NCBI GenBank assembly: GCA_017449935.1
Contig: JAFSYP010000051.1
Location: 1-38,751, forward strand
DNA length: 38,751 bases
Origin: Clostridia bacterium
GTDB taxonomy: Bacteria > Bacillota > Clostridia > Oscillospirales > Acutalibacteraceae
Direction: 5' to 3'
Part shown: positions 9,014 to 17,641 of the stretch, one piece after another
Position numbering within the stretch: position 1 is the stretch's first letter
Layout of the letters: each line of letters begins with the position of its first letter
The notes under the pieces: model-generated
Seen by the model: the letters and a program-made list of their open reading frames with translations, nothing else
Told to the model about the DNA's origin: nothing
Databases searched by the model: none
Program-made: the position numbers and the translations under genes

Positions 9014-10300
9014 ATGATCGACATTAAATTCCTGCGTGAGAATCCGGAGATCGTCCGGCAGAACATCCGCAACAAATTTCAGGACAGCAAGCTCCCGCTC
9101 GTAGACGAGGTGATCGAGCTTGACCGCCGCAGCCGCGCCGCAAAGGGCGAGGCGGACGACCTGCGCGCCAACCGCAACAAGATCTCCAAGCAGATCGGCG
9201 TTTTGATGGCGCAGGGCAAAAAAGAGGAAGCCGAGCAGGTCAAGCAGCAGGTCGCGGCGAACGCGAAACGGCTCGCGGAGCTGGAAGCGCTCGAGACCGA
9301 ACTGGACGAAAAGGTCACCAAGATCATGATGGTGATCCCCAACATCATCGACCCCAGCGTTCCGATCGGCAAGGACGACAGCGAAAACGTCGAAGTGCAG
9401 AAGTACGGCGAGCCGCTGGTGCCGGACTTTGAGATCCCGTACCACACCGACATCATGGAGCGTTTCGACGGCATCGACCTCGACGCCGCGCGCGACGTCG
9501 CCGGCAACGGCTTCTACTATCTCATGGGCGATATCGCCCGCCTGCATTCCGCCGTCATCTCCTATGCGCGCGATTTCATGATCGACCGCGGCTTTACTTA
9601 CTGCGTGCCGCCGTTCATGATCCGCAGCAACGTCGTCACGGGCGTGATGAGCTTTGCGGAGATGGACGCGATGATGTACAAGATCGAGGGCGAGGATCTG
9701 TATCTGATCGGCACGAGCGAGCATTCGATGATCGGCAAGTTCATCGACAAGATCCTGCCCGTCGAAACGCTGCCGCGCACGCTCACCAGCTACTCCCCCT
9801 GCTTCCGCAAGGAAAAGGGCGCGCACGGCATCGAAGAACGCGGCGTGTACCGCATCCACCAGTTTGAAAAGCAGGAAATGATCGTCGTCTGCAAGCCCGA
9901 GGACAGCCCGATGTGGTTCGATAAACTCTGGCAGAACACGGTCGACCTGTTCCGTTCTCTGGACATTCCGGTGCGCACGCTTGAGTGCTGTTCGGGCGAC
10001 CTGGCGGATCTGAAGGTCAAGTCCGTCGACGTCGAGGCGTGGTCTCCGCGGCAGAAGAAATACTTCGAGGTCGGCTCCTGCTCGAACCTCGGCGACGCGC
10101 AGGCCAGACGGCTGAAGATCCGCGTCAGCGACAACAAACAGAAGTATTTCGCGCACACGCTCAACAACACGGTCGTTGCGCCGCCCAGAATGCTGATCGC
10201 GTTTTTGGAAAACAACCTCGAAGCGGACGGCGCCGTGCGCATCCCCGAGGTGCTGCGTCCGTACATGGGCGGAAAAGAGAAGCTCATTCCAAAGAAGTAA
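9014..10300 (+). CDS. serS: Seryl-tRNA synthetase
   Basis: It charges serine onto tRNA-Ser (and tRNA-Sec where present). The 428-aa length is standard. It starts MIDIKFLRENPEIVRQNI, continues with the two-helix coiled-coil arm (about residues 28-105, rich in Lys/Glu) and the class II core with TSEHSMIGKF, SPCFRKEKGAHG, RIHQFEKQEM and the motif 3 region NNTVVAPPRMLIAFLENN. A strong AAGGAG precedes ATG. No T-box leader is visible; the gene sits 18 bases after the metallophosphoesterase gene and probably shares its promoter. Confidence 0.98.
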   Translation: MIDIKFLRENPEIVRQNIRNKFQDSKLPLVDEVIELDRRSRAAKGEADDLRANRNKISKQIGVLMAQGKKEEAEQVKQQVAANAKRLAELEALETELDEKVTKIMMVIPNIIDPSVPIGKDDSENVEVQKYGEPLVPDFEIPYHTDIMERFDGIDLDAARDVAGNGFYYLMGDIARLHSAVISYARDFMIDRGFTYCVPPFMIRSNVVTGVMSFAEMDAMMYKIEGEDLYLIGTSEHSMIGKFIDKILPVETLPRTLTSYSPCFRKEKGAHGIEERGVYRIHQFEKQEMIVVCKPEDSPMWFDKLWQNTVDLFRSLDIPVRTLECCSGDLADLKVKSVDVEAWSPRQKKYFEVGSCSNLGDAQARRLKIRVSDNKQKYFAHTLNNTVVAPPRMLIAFLENNLEADGAVRIPEVLRPYMGGKEKLIPKK

Positions 10301-10342
10301 AGAAGGCAATAAAAACGATTTTGTTTTTCGGAGGAGAAAGAT

Positions 10343-10978
10343 ATGCGTAAAACGATTTTCGATTCCCTGGCAGCCGGCGTGATGATCGCCATCGGCGGCG
10401 CCGTGTTCATGGCGTGCGTGGGCGACAGCGTGAGTCCCGGCGTTGTGAAGATCCTCGGCGCGGTGCTGTTCTCTGTCGCACTGCTGACGATCTGCAAGAT
10501 GGGGCTGTATCTGTTCACCGGCAAGATCGGTTTTGTCGGCGAACACTTCGAGCCGAAGGACGCGCTGCACCTGCTGGTCGGTCTTTTGGGCAACTACGTT
10601 GCGGCGACCGCCTGCGGCCGCATCCTGGCGTACGCGCTGCCCGCGAACGCTGAAAAGGCTTCAGCGCTGTGCGAGACGAAGCTCACGCAGAACCCCCTGC
10701 AGACCTTTATACTCGGCGTGTTCTGCGGTATCCTGATGTACGTCGCAGTCAAGACGTTCAAGGAGAAATCGCTCATCGGCATCCTGTTCGGCATCCCCGT
10801 ATTCATCGTCGCAGGCTTTGAGCACTCCATCGCGGATATGTTTTATTTCTCCTTCGGCGGCAATTTCACGGGCAAAGCGTTTCTGTTTCTGCTGCTCGTC
10901 GTGTGCGGCAACGCCGTCGGCGGCGTGCTGCTGCCGGTGCTTCGGCGGCTCGGCGGAGAGAAGTTCAACGTGAATTGA
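10343..10978 (+). CDS. Short FNT-family (formate/nitrite) channel
   Basis: FNT channels pass small monovalent anions such as formate, nitrite or hydrosulfide. The 211-aa protein has six hydrophobic segments and two diagnostic blocks: GFEHSIADMFYF in segment 5 (with the central channel histidine) and GNAVGG in segment 6. It is shorter than FocA or NirC (about 260-285 aa) because of short loops and termini, not because of a visible break. GGAGGAG lies before ATG. It follows serS by 42 bases and is followed by a strong terminator. The ion carried cannot be deduced. Confidence 0.85.
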   Translation: MRKTIFDSLAAGVMIAIGGAVFMACVGDSVSPGVVKILGAVLFSVALLTICKMGLYLFTGKIGFVGEHFEPKDALHLLVGLLGNYVAATACGRILAYALPANAEKASALCETKLTQNPLQTFILGVFCGILMYVAVKTFKEKSLIGILFGIPVFIVAGFEHSIADMFYFSFGGNFTGKAFLFLLLVVCGNAVGGVLLPVLRRLGGEKFNVN

Positions 10979-10999
10979 TCGGCTGTATAAAAAGTTAAG

Positions 11000-11035
11000 A
11001 CGGGACGGCTCGCTCGGCCGTCCCGTTGCGTTTTT
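11000..11035. terminator. Intrinsic terminator after the FNT gene
   Basis: A perfect 10-bp stem (ACGGGACGGC / GCCGTCCCGT, 7-nt loop) is followed by TGCG and TTTTT on the plus strand. On the minus strand the stem is followed by CTTAACTTTTT, so it may also stop transcripts from the lipoprotein gene. Confidence 0.85.
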
Positions 11036-11061
11036 GTATTGAATTTTCGGATCGCGGCGCC

Positions 11062-11514
11062 TTATTCCGTCGCCCCTATGGAGAACGTCATGCCCTGCAT
11101 CCGTTCCGCCTCCTGCTCGGATTCCCATGTGAACGTACCGTCCGCCGAGAATTGGAGATAGCCGGAACCGTTTTCGTACTCCACGACCTCCTTCGCCACG
11201 CTGCCGTGTTCGTCGTACGTCACGTCCGTGCAGACGCAGTCGACGAAAAGCAGCTGCCGCGTCTGCGGATCGTATGTGCCGGTCAGCTTCCATTCCGTCG
11301 CCATCAGGACCTTCTGCCCCCACATGGCATAGACGGACGCCTCGGTGTCGCTCAGCTTTTCAATATTTACGGCGCAGCGGTCGCATTCGTACATGCCGAC
11401 GATCCGGCTGACGACGCCCGTCGCCTTCGGCGCCGACTCGGTCTTTCCGCAGGACGCCGCGCTAAGCAGGAGCACGACGGCCGCAAGCAGCGCAAAGATT
11501 CTTTTGGAACACAT
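11062..11514 (-). CDS. Small lipoprotein of unknown function
   Basis: The 150-aa product begins MCSKRIFALLAAVVLLLSAA and has a lipobox LSAASC, so it should be lipid-anchored on the outer face of the membrane. The mature domain is rich in beta-strand patterns (VGMYECDRCAVNIEKL, GYLQFSADGTFTWESE) resembling small beta-barrel lipoproteins that score a growth or stress parameter, but I cannot name the family. It keeps a C-x-x-C pair (ECDRC). ATG at 11514 has AAAGGAG upstream, which beats an in-frame start seven residues earlier. It lies 27 bases after the GPH transporter gene and is probably co-transcribed with it. Confidence 0.8.
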   Translation of the reverse strand: MCSKRIFALLAAVVLLLSAASCGKTESAPKATGVVSRIVGMYECDRCAVNIEKLSDTEASVYAMWGQKVLMATEWKLTGTYDPQTRQLLFVDCVCTDVTYDEHGSVAKEVVEYENGSGYLQFSADGTFTWESEQEAERMQGMTFSIGATE

Positions 11515-11541
11515 TGTCAAAACTCCTTTTCGCAATCCGGA

Positions 11542-13071
11542 TCAGTCTGCGATCACGATACCCTTCGCGGCGCGCATCTCGGCCAGCTCGCGCGTGATCT
11601 TCTGCTTCTTTTCGCCGACCAGATCATAGAAGAAGATCGGGATGGAACACAGCAGCAAGCTCACGCCCGGCACGATCGTCACCAGGGAAAACATCGCGAA
11701 ATTCTGTCCGCTCGTCAGCTGCAGCGCCGTGATCGGCAGACCGTCGCCGCTGGAATACAGCTCGTTGATGTCCAGATGCACCGCCATATACATGAGAATG
11801 ATCATGACCGTCGTCAGCGCGTTGCCGAGCTTGTTGACAAAGGACTGGCAGGCGGAACCGAGCGCGTTGTCGCGGTAGCCCGTCTTCCACTCCATGTAGT
11901 CCAGGCTGTCGCAGACCATCGCGTAAGATACGACGTTGATCACACCCAGCGGGATACTGGCAATAATCATCAGCGGGATGCACAGATACAGATTCTTCGT
12001 CGACCAGCCGATCACACAAGTCAGCACGTCGGCCACAAATCCGGCGATACAGGTATAGATCACAAGCTGTTTGTAGTTGAATTTCTTATACAAAAACGGC
12101 AGCACCAGCATCGAACCGAACATACCAACCGCAACGCTCACCTGGATGAGCATGGCGACCTTGGAGATGCTCGCCTGTACCGCGAGGTTCAGCTCGTCCG
12201 CCGACAGTCCCGCAGGGTCCGGGCCCATGTAAAAGCCGTAACGCGCCACATGCACCGCCGCAGCCTGCAGCATATAGCGGCCGAAGCTCAGCACGCCCAT
12301 GACGACGACCAGCATCAGCGGCTTGCAGTGGAAAATGCGGTAAAGCGTGGAATGTTCGCCCTTCTTCTTTTTCGTCGTATTCGGCAGCGTGATGCGCTCC
12401 TTGACCTTGAAGGAAGAAAGTGAGAACAGCGTCATGCCGATCACGGAAGCGATCAGCGCCGTCAGAAGGAATTTCTTCTGTTCCAGCTCCGTGGCGCTCA
12501 TGCCGCCGGACTTCGCCAGAATCATCCCGATCCCCAGCGGCAGCACCGTCGCGATACCGGTACCGATCCCGCCGAACGTCCTGCCGAGCGAGATCAGTTT
12601 GCCGCGTTCGTCCGGGTTCGGCGTCAGCACGTTTGCGCTGCTCCAATACGGCACGTCGCTGGACGTGTAGATCATGCCCCACAGCACATACACGCAGGCG
12701 GCATAAATATACATCTGCGTCCCCGTCACGCCGGGATTCCAGAACATCAGCACCGTGAACAACGCGATTGGGATCGCCGTGAACGCCGCATACGGACGCA
12801 TCCTGCCCCATCTGGTGGTGTGGCGGTCGACGATCATGCCCATCAGCGGATCGTTGATCGCGTCCCAGACGCGCGCAAGCAGCATCAAAAGCAGTACGAA
12901 GATCGGCGAGAGCCGCAGCACGCTCATGTAGTAATCCGTGATATAGCTGGACATGCAGCTGTATACCAGGCTTTGTCCCAGCGCAGCGATGATAAAGATG
13001 TTGAATTCTGATTTCGGAATATAATTCTTCATCACATCGGCGGCGGAGGTTTTTTCTTTCGTCTTGGCCAT
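11542..13071 (-). CDS. GPH-family (melibiose-type) sugar:cation symporter
   Basis: The 509-aa protein has about 12 hydrophobic segments and the GPH/MFS_2 hallmarks: ARVWDAINDPLMGMIVDR followed by TRWGRMRPY, and PYWSSANVLTPNPDERGKL in the second loop. These transporters bring in glycosides or disaccharides with Na+ or H+. The substrate cannot be predicted, and no glycosidase is adjacent. AGGAG precedes ATG at 13071, and a strong sigma-A promoter lies 31 bases upstream, so expression is independent of the metallophosphoesterase gene behind it. A small lipoprotein gene follows in the same direction. Confidence 0.92.
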   Translation of the reverse strand: MAKTKEKTSAADVMKNYIPKSEFNIFIIAALGQSLVYSCMSSYITDYYMSVLRLSPIFVLLLMLLARVWDAINDPLMGMIVDRHTTRWGRMRPYAAFTAIPIALFTVLMFWNPGVTGTQMYIYAACVYVLWGMIYTSSDVPYWSSANVLTPNPDERGKLISLGRTFGGIGTGIATVLPLGIGMILAKSGGMSATELEQKKFLLTALIASVIGMTLFSLSSFKVKERITLPNTTKKKKGEHSTLYRIFHCKPLMLVVVMGVLSFGRYMLQAAAVHVARYGFYMGPDPAGLSADELNLAVQASISKVAMLIQVSVAVGMFGSMLVLPFLYKKFNYKQLVIYTCIAGFVADVLTCVIGWSTKNLYLCIPLMIIASIPLGVINVVSYAMVCDSLDYMEWKTGYRDNALGSACQSFVNKLGNALTTVMIILMYMAVHLDINELYSSGDGLPITALQLTSGQNFAMFSLVTIVPGVSLLLCSIPIFFYDLVGEKKQKITRELAEMRAAKGIVIAD

Positions 13072-13101
13072 GCGTCACACTCCTACAACAGATATAGTAT
13101 G

Positions 13102-13130
13102 ATTATAGACTATTTTCACAAAAAAGTCAA
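13102..13130 (-). promoter_or_regulatory. Sigma-A promoter for the GPH transporter and lipoprotein genes
   Basis: The minus strand reads TTGACT (13125-13130), 17 bases, then a perfect TATAAT (13102-13107). It lies between the metallophosphoesterase stop and the transporter start. Confidence 0.85.
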
Positions 13131-13145
13131 TGTAAAAAGCGAACG

Positions 13146-13913
13146 TTATGGTAATTGTGCAGACTTTTGTCGGCCGTATCCCGTCACGGTCACGCCGTCG
13201 TCCGTTACGTCGACGACGGCATAGGCGTTCTCTTCCCCGACGCCCATCGCCGCGAACGTGATATACGGCACGCCGCCGTGCACGCCGAAGCAGCCGTCGT
13301 GGTAATGGCCGGAAAAGACGGCGCGCACTTTCCCGCTGCGCGCGAAGATCTCCGCCAATGCCGCGCGGTTGCGGATGAGGTGCGGGTTCTCCGTCTCCCA
13401 GCGCTCCAGCATAAACGGCACATGCGTAAACACGACGACCTGTCCCGGCACCTTGTCCAGCTCCCGACACAGCCACGCGATCTGTCCGGGGTCGATCCGA
13501 CAGTCGTCCCAGCGGATCTCCGATTTCGGCAGCGGATCGTTTTCGTCGTTCAGGCACGCGTCCAGCACCAGACAGCGATACCCGCCGCAGTCAAAGGCGT
13601 AGTACCGGTCCGGCATCTCCAGATGCGCATAAAACGCCGTTTTTTCCATGCGCGTGTCGTGGTTTCCGATGATCGAGTGGTGCGCAAGCCCGCTGTCCCG
13701 CAGCGCCGCGCACACTTCGTCGAGCAGTTCCGCCTGCGGCCGACAGCCGTCGAAGCCCTCCGCCGTATCGCCGAGATTGACGATACAGCCGCAGCCTGCC
13801 GCCCCGTTCGCGATCGCCTCGCGCAGCTTCCGCAGGGACAGATCGTGCATCAGATGATTTGCGCCGTCGTGCAGATTCGTATAGTGCAGATCGGTCACAG
13901 CCAAAAATCGCAT
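13146..13913 (-). CDS. Metallophosphoesterase
   Basis: The 255-aa cytoplasmic protein shows all calcineurin-like blocks in order: MRFLAVTDLHYTN (D-x-H), CIVNLGDTAEGFD, HHSIIGNHDTRME, VVFTHVPFM and AVFSGHYHDG. The family includes cyclic-nucleotide phosphodiesterases and other phosphoesterases (CpdA-like); the substrate is not evident. It has no signal peptide. ATG at 13913 has AAGGAG about 9 bases upstream, which excludes the 26-residue in-frame extension. A promoter with perfect TATAAT precedes it, back-to-back with the promoter of the HD gene. It is distinct from the tail-anchored enzyme at 7844. Confidence 0.9.
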   Translation of the reverse strand: MRFLAVTDLHYTNLHDGANHLMHDLSLRKLREAIANGAAGCGCIVNLGDTAEGFDGCRPQAELLDEVCAALRDSGLAHHSIIGNHDTRMEKTAFYAHLEMPDRYYAFDCGGYRCLVLDACLNDENDPLPKSEIRWDDCRIDPGQIAWLCRELDKVPGQVVVFTHVPFMLERWETENPHLIRNRAALAEIFARSGKVRAVFSGHYHDGCFGVHGGVPYITFAAMGVGEENAYAVVDVTDDGVTVTGYGRQKSAQLP

Positions 13914-13955
13914 CTTGTTCACTCCTTGCCGTGCATTCAAATACCTTCGGTCCCG

Positions 13956-13984
13956 ATTATACCACATCCGTTTCGTTCCCGCAA
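13956..13984 (-). promoter_or_regulatory. Sigma-A promoter for the metallophosphoesterase gene
   Basis: The minus strand reads TTGCGG (13979-13984), 17 bases, TATAAT (13956-13961), upstream of AAGGAG and the start at 13913. Confidence 0.75.
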
Positions 13985-14015
13985 TATCCACATGAAATCC
14001 GTACGCGCGGAAGTC

Positions 14016-14044
14016 TTGAATTTATTTCCGTTTTGTGGTATAGT
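14016..14044 (+). promoter_or_regulatory. Sigma-A promoter for the HD gene-lipoprotein operon
   Basis: The plus strand reads TTGAAT (14016-14021), 17 bases, TATAGT (14039-14044). Its position rules out a start upstream of 14074, because the upstream in-frame codon at 14053 would sit almost at the transcript start. Confidence 0.75.
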
Positions 14045-14073
14045 ATGTAAAAATGTCCTGTTCGGGAGGCACT

Positions 14074-14667
14074 ATGAAACTGACTTTGGAACGCGCACAA
14101 GAATTGAACAAAGACGCAGTGACACAGGAAAACCTGATCCTGCATTCGTGGAACGTCTGCTACGCGATGGGCGCGATGGCACGTCGCTTCGGCGCGGACG
14201 CCGAGCACTGGATGGCGGTCGGCTATCTGCACGACTTCGACTATGAGCGCTGGCCGGACGAGCATCTGCAGCACACCGAGCAGCCGCTTCTGGACGCAGG
14301 CGTCGAGCCGGCGGACGTGCGCGCGATCCTCAGCCACGGCTGGGGCATCTGTACCGACGTAAAGCCCGAGACCGATATGGAGAAGAGCCTCTTTACCGTC
14401 GACGAGCTGACCGGGATCATCCAGGCCTGCGCGCGTATGCGCCCGAACGGGCTTGCGGATCTGGAGCTGAAGAGCTTCATGAAAAAGTTCAAGGATAAGA
14501 AATTCGCCGCAAAGTGCAGCCGCGATACCATCCGGACAGGCTGCGAGCTGCTGGGCATGGAAGTGTCCGAGGTCGCCGGGATCTGCATCGAAGGCATGAA
14601 GCCGCACGCGGCGCAGCTCGGTCTGCTCGGCACACAGAATGAAACGGTCTGCGCGACCGCTGAATAG
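14074..14667 (+). CDS. HD-domain phosphohydrolase-like protein
   Basis: The 197-aa soluble protein has a compact HD domain: His24 (LILHSWNV), then His53-Asp54 (VGYLHDFDYERWPD), and a later Asp in FTVDELTGI. This is the metal-binding H...HD...D pattern of phosphohydrolases acting on nucleotides or phosphate esters. The C-terminal 80 residues are helical with several Cys. GGGAGG lies 7 bases before ATG at 14074. Its stop codon overlaps the ribosome binding site of the following lipoprotein gene, so the two are probably coupled. The substrate is unknown. Confidence 0.85.
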   Translation: MKLTLERAQELNKDAVTQENLILHSWNVCYAMGAMARRFGADAEHWMAVGYLHDFDYERWPDEHLQHTEQPLLDAGVEPADVRAILSHGWGICTDVKPETDMEKSLFTVDELTGIIQACARMRPNGLADLELKSFMKKFKDKKFAAKCSRDTIRTGCELLGMEVSEVAGICIEGMKPHAAQLGLLGTQNETVCATAE

Positions 14668-14679
14668 GAGACATTGCAA

Positions 14680-16938
14680 ATGAAACGATCCGTCCGCGTA
14701 ACGGCGCTTCTGCTCGCGTGCATCCTGCTGCTGCTCTCGTGCGGATGCGTCGGCGGCAAGGGTACGGTGCCCGCTGCCGCGGTGCATACGGTCACCGGCG
14801 AGATCACGGAGCGCGCCGCTGCGGTAAAAGATCCGTCGCTGCACCTGATCGACCCGAACACTCTGGGTTCGCCGATGGCGTCCTCCGGGCTGATGCAGCT
14901 GTTTCTGGACGACAACAGCTTCGGAATCGCGCTGTATGAAAAGACGCGCAAAAAGTTTTGGTACGCCATGCCGGCCAAGACGAACGCACAATACGATTAC
15001 TCCGCATCCTCGGTCACGCTGGACGTCCTGTGCGGCAATACGCTGTACAAGCTCAATTCGCAGGACGACTGTATGCAGTACCGCAACGCCGCGCATACCA
15101 CGTTCGGCGACAGTACGGGATCGGGCATGTATGTGACGTATGTGCTCACGGCGGACGAAGCGACCGCGCGCAAGACCTCCGCCGAAAGGATACTGAAGGA
15201 CGCCGTCTCCGAAGCGGACTTTGCCCGCACGGACATCGCGTTCCGGGTCCGGGTGACGTATAAGCTCCAGGACGGCAATCTGTACGTATCCGCCGAATGG
15301 CAGAATCTGTCCGCAAATCCCGACGCGATCGTCTGCGATCTGTCTCTGCTGCCGTTTTTCGGCGCGAGCAGCGAGGGCGAAAGCGGCGATTTCTTCCTGC
15401 TGCCGGACGGCTGCGGGACGCTGATCCATACGCAGGTGCAGGACCCCGCTTTCACACCGATAACGCTGCAGGTCTACGGCGGCGATCCGGCTTATGCCTC
15501 GGATGAAACAGTCTGTCCGGCGCTGTTCCCGGCTTTCGCGGCCAAGCAGGGCGACAACGCGTTCGCCGTGATCGTGGATCAGGGCGACGCCATCGCATCC
15601 ATCCGCGTCGAACGCGCCTCGAACGGCCGCGGCTTCAATACGGTCAGCTCACACTTTTCGCTCACGCCCGTGCGCGCTTCGCAGAAGAACGGCAAGCCGG
15701 TCACATATGTGAGCAAAACGAGCTATGACGGCGATATCCGGCTGTGCGTGCGTCTGCTCGGCGGCGCCAATGCGGAGCTGGACGGTCTGGCCGCCGCCTG
15801 CCGCGAACAGTTCATGCGCATGGGATATCTCTCCACGGACACGGTACAGAACGAGGAATATCTGCCGTTTGAACTGAATCTGCTCGGCGCGGTATCGGAC
15901 AACAAGGCGCGTCTGCCGCAGATCCGCACGACCTTCGACCAGGCGCAGGATCTGCTGACGCGCATGAAGTCCAAGGGCATCAATAACGTGGACGTCCGCT
16001 ATATGGGCGTGCTGCGCGGCGGGACCGATCCGTCGGCTGTCGGAGATCTGAATTTTGCGCTGCGTCTGGGCGGGCAGAAGAATTTCCGGAAGCTGGCCGA
16101 ATTCATGACCGCGCAGGGACACAGCCTGTTTTTGGATACGACGCTGTTCTCATACAGCGCGCGGAACCGCATCCCAGGCAACAACGTACTGACGATCGAA
16201 AGCGAAAACGCGACCGCGCCGATCACGGTCGGCGACCGCGTCTATACGCGCAAGCTGACGCGGCTGACGCAGTTGGAGAATACGGTGATCGATCTGCTGA
16301 CCGCCTCCAAAAAGATCCCCATCGACGGCTTCTGCATCCAGGACGCGTCCGCCCTGCTGTTCAGCGACTTTTCGGAAGGATACACGGACCGTACTCAGTC
16401 GGCGCAGTGCGTGCGCGACAATCTGCCCGCGCTGTCCGCGGACCGGCTGCTGATGGTGGACACGGGATATTTCTATGCCGTCCGCTATGCCGATCTGATC
16501 TCCGGCCTGCCGCAGACGTCCGCGCTGCCGGAGCGCGCCGGCGTGTATACCTGCGTACCCTTCGTACAGATGATCCTGCACGGCACGCTGGACTATTCCG
16601 GCACGCCGGTCAACCTCGCCGACGACAGTACGCGCGCGCGGCTGCGCAGCGTGGAATTTGCCTGCTGCCCGAGCTATACATGGTGCTTCAGCAGAAGCGG
16701 CGGCGAAAAGCTGTGCTATGAGGATCAGCTCAACGACGCTGTGGACTTCTACCAAAAAGCCAACGCCGCGCTCGCCGATCTGCGCGACGCACGCATCGTG
16801 GACAACGGCACGGCGGCAAACGGTGTGCGCTTCACCGCGTTTGACAACGGCGCGACGATCTATGTGAATTATACGAATTCGGAGGCGTCCGTCGGCAACA
16901 TCCGCGTAGAGCCGCTTTCCTTCCTGCGTATCGGATGA
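14680..16938 (+). CDS. Large lipoprotein, DUF5696-like, with possible glycoside-hydrolase-like region
   Basis: The 752-aa product starts MKRSVRVTALLLACILLLLS followed by CGCVGG, a lipoprotein signal with the modified Cys at 21 or 23. Residues about 40-380 are beta-rich (GSPMASSGLMQLFLDDNSFG, FWYAMPAKTN), as in sugar-binding or galactose-mutarotase-like folds. Residues about 400-700 alternate helices and strands with NNVDVRYMGVLRGG and IDGFCIQDASALLFSDF, reminiscent of a TIM barrel. This overall look resembles the DUF5696 lipoproteins found near sugar transporters in Clostridia; that name is from memory, not a search. AGGAG is 9 bases from ATG at 14680, so the TTG at 14674 is less likely. A terminator follows. 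Confidence 0.65.
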   Translation: MKRSVRVTALLLACILLLLSCGCVGGKGTVPAAAVHTVTGEITERAAAVKDPSLHLIDPNTLGSPMASSGLMQLFLDDNSFGIALYEKTRKKFWYAMPAKTNAQYDYSASSVTLDVLCGNTLYKLNSQDDCMQYRNAAHTTFGDSTGSGMYVTYVLTADEATARKTSAERILKDAVSEADFARTDIAFRVRVTYKLQDGNLYVSAEWQNLSANPDAIVCDLSLLPFFGASSEGESGDFFLLPDGCGTLIHTQVQDPAFTPITLQVYGGDPAYASDETVCPALFPAFAAKQGDNAFAVIVDQGDAIASIRVERASNGRGFNTVSSHFSLTPVRASQKNGKPVTYVSKTSYDGDIRLCVRLLGGANAELDGLAAACREQFMRMGYLSTDTVQNEEYLPFELNLLGAVSDNKARLPQIRTTFDQAQDLLTRMKSKGINNVDVRYMGVLRGGTDPSAVGDLNFALRLGGQKNFRKLAEFMTAQGHSLFLDTTLFSYSARNRIPGNNVLTIESENATAPITVGDRVYTRKLTRLTQLENTVIDLLTASKKIPIDGFCIQDASALLFSDFSEGYTDRTQSAQCVRDNLPALSADRLLMVDTGYFYAVRYADLISGLPQTSALPERAGVYTCVPFVQMILHGTLDYSGTPVNLADDSTRARLRSVEFACCPSYTWCFSRSGGEKLCYEDQLNDAVDFYQKANAALADLRDARIVDNGTAANGVRFTAFDNGATIYVNYTNSEASVGNIRVEPLSFLRIG

Positions 16939-16955
16939 CCGCCCGCAACCTGTCC

Positions 16956-16984
16956 GGAGCTGCCGCAAGGCGGCTCCTTTTTTT
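16956..16984 (+). terminator. Intrinsic terminator after the large lipoprotein gene
   Basis: Stem GGAGCTGCC / GGCGGCTCC (one G-T pair) with a GCAA tetraloop, followed directly by seven T. Confidence 0.93.
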
Positions 16985-17004
16985 CAAAATATTTCCGGCG
17001 CACC

Positions 17005-17034
17005 GGAATAATCTCCCTTTGTCTGCGCACACTA
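17005..17034 (+). promoter_or_regulatory. Candidate sigma-G (forespore) promoter for the coat-protein pair
   Basis: GGAATA (17005-17010), 17 bases, CACACTA (17028-17034) fits the Bacillus sigma-G pattern (gnATA / CATnnTA) with one clear mismatch in the -10 element. No good sigma-A pair is visible between the terminator and the start at 17065. Assignment to sigma-G is an inference from consensus. Confidence 0.45.
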
Positions 17035-17064
17035 AGCGTACAACACATGCAAAGGAGGACAAAC

Positions 17065-17250
17065 ATGGCGAATCTGACCGAAAAAGAACTGTCCGCGCTC
17101 GAGGATCAGCTGGGTATGGAGCAGGCGCTTGTCAAAAAATACAAGGGCTACGCCGGCATCGCCCAGGACCCGAAGATCCGCGAGCTGTGCACGCAGCTTG
17201 CCCAGAAGCACAAACAGCACTTTGACACCCTGATGGGACACTTGCAGTAA
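17065..17250 (+). CDS. Small helical protein paired with the CotF-like coat protein
   Basis: This 61-aa protein (MANLTEKELSALEDQLGMEQ..., ending HFDTLMGHLQ) is predicted all-helical with a Glu/Lys/His pattern like half of a ferritin-like bundle. Small partners of this sort commonly precede CotF-like coat genes in Clostridia. AAAGGAGG lies close before ATG at 17065; an in-frame start six residues earlier would bury that site. The coat gene follows after 12 bases with its own AAGGAGG. It is probably a spore-associated protein, by context. Confidence 0.8.
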   Translation: MANLTEKELSALEDQLGMEQALVKKYKGYAGIAQDPKIRELCTQLAQKHKQHFDTLMGHLQ

Positions 17251-17262
17251 GGAGGCAGACGC

Positions 17263-17556
17263 ATGATCCCCAATGAAACCGCAGTCAATCAGAACCTGGA
17301 CGACCGCGAGATCCTGACCGATATGCTCGCGTCGCAAAAACAGATCTCCGGCAGCTGCAACACCTTCGGCAGCGAATGCGTACACGAAGATCTGAAATGT
17401 GATTTTCTCAACATCCTGCGCGACGAACAGAATATGCAGTCCGACGTGTTCACCGACATGCAGCGGCGCGGCTGGTATGAAACGCCCGCCGCACAGCAGG
17501 CGAAGATCGACGCCGCCAAAACAAAATTCCAGAACGCCGCCGCACAGCTGTGCTGA
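17263..17556 (+). CDS. Spore coat protein, CotF family
   Basis: The 97-aa protein matches the Coat_F pattern: an N-terminal DDREILTDMLASQKQISGSC helix, a middle helix LKCDFLNILRDEQNMQSDVF, and the typical RRGWYETPAAQQAKID ending. CotF-family proteins are spore-coat components of Bacillus and Clostridia. There is no signal peptide, as expected for coat proteins made in the mother cell or forespore. It follows its small partner by 12 bases and precedes a strong terminator, making a two-gene unit behind a sigma-G-like promoter. It has unusually many Cys (four), which could allow cross-linking. Confidence 0.88.
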   Translation: MIPNETAVNQNLDDREILTDMLASQKQISGSCNTFGSECVHEDLKCDFLNILRDEQNMQSDVFTDMQRRGWYETPAAQQAKIDAAKTKFQNAAAQLC

Positions 17557-17577
17557 CGTCCGTATCTGCCCGCAAAC

Positions 17578-17617
17578 AGCGCCCGTTCTCCGAGCTGAGG
17601 ACGGGCGCTGCTGTTTT
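17578..17617 (+). terminator. Intrinsic terminator after the coat-protein pair
   Basis: A 12-bp stem (AGCGCCCGTTCT / AGGACGGGCGCT, one G-T) with an 8-nt loop, followed by GCTG and TTTT. The short T-run makes it moderate. Confidence 0.8.
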
Positions 17618-17641
17618 CCATAAAAAAATTTTTATCCGCTC

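Noticed and set aside
7823-10570. Minus-strand 915-aa open frame opposite the metallophosphoesterase and serS genes
   Set aside because: It crosses two unrelated, well-supported genes and has no recognisable domain or ribosome binding site.
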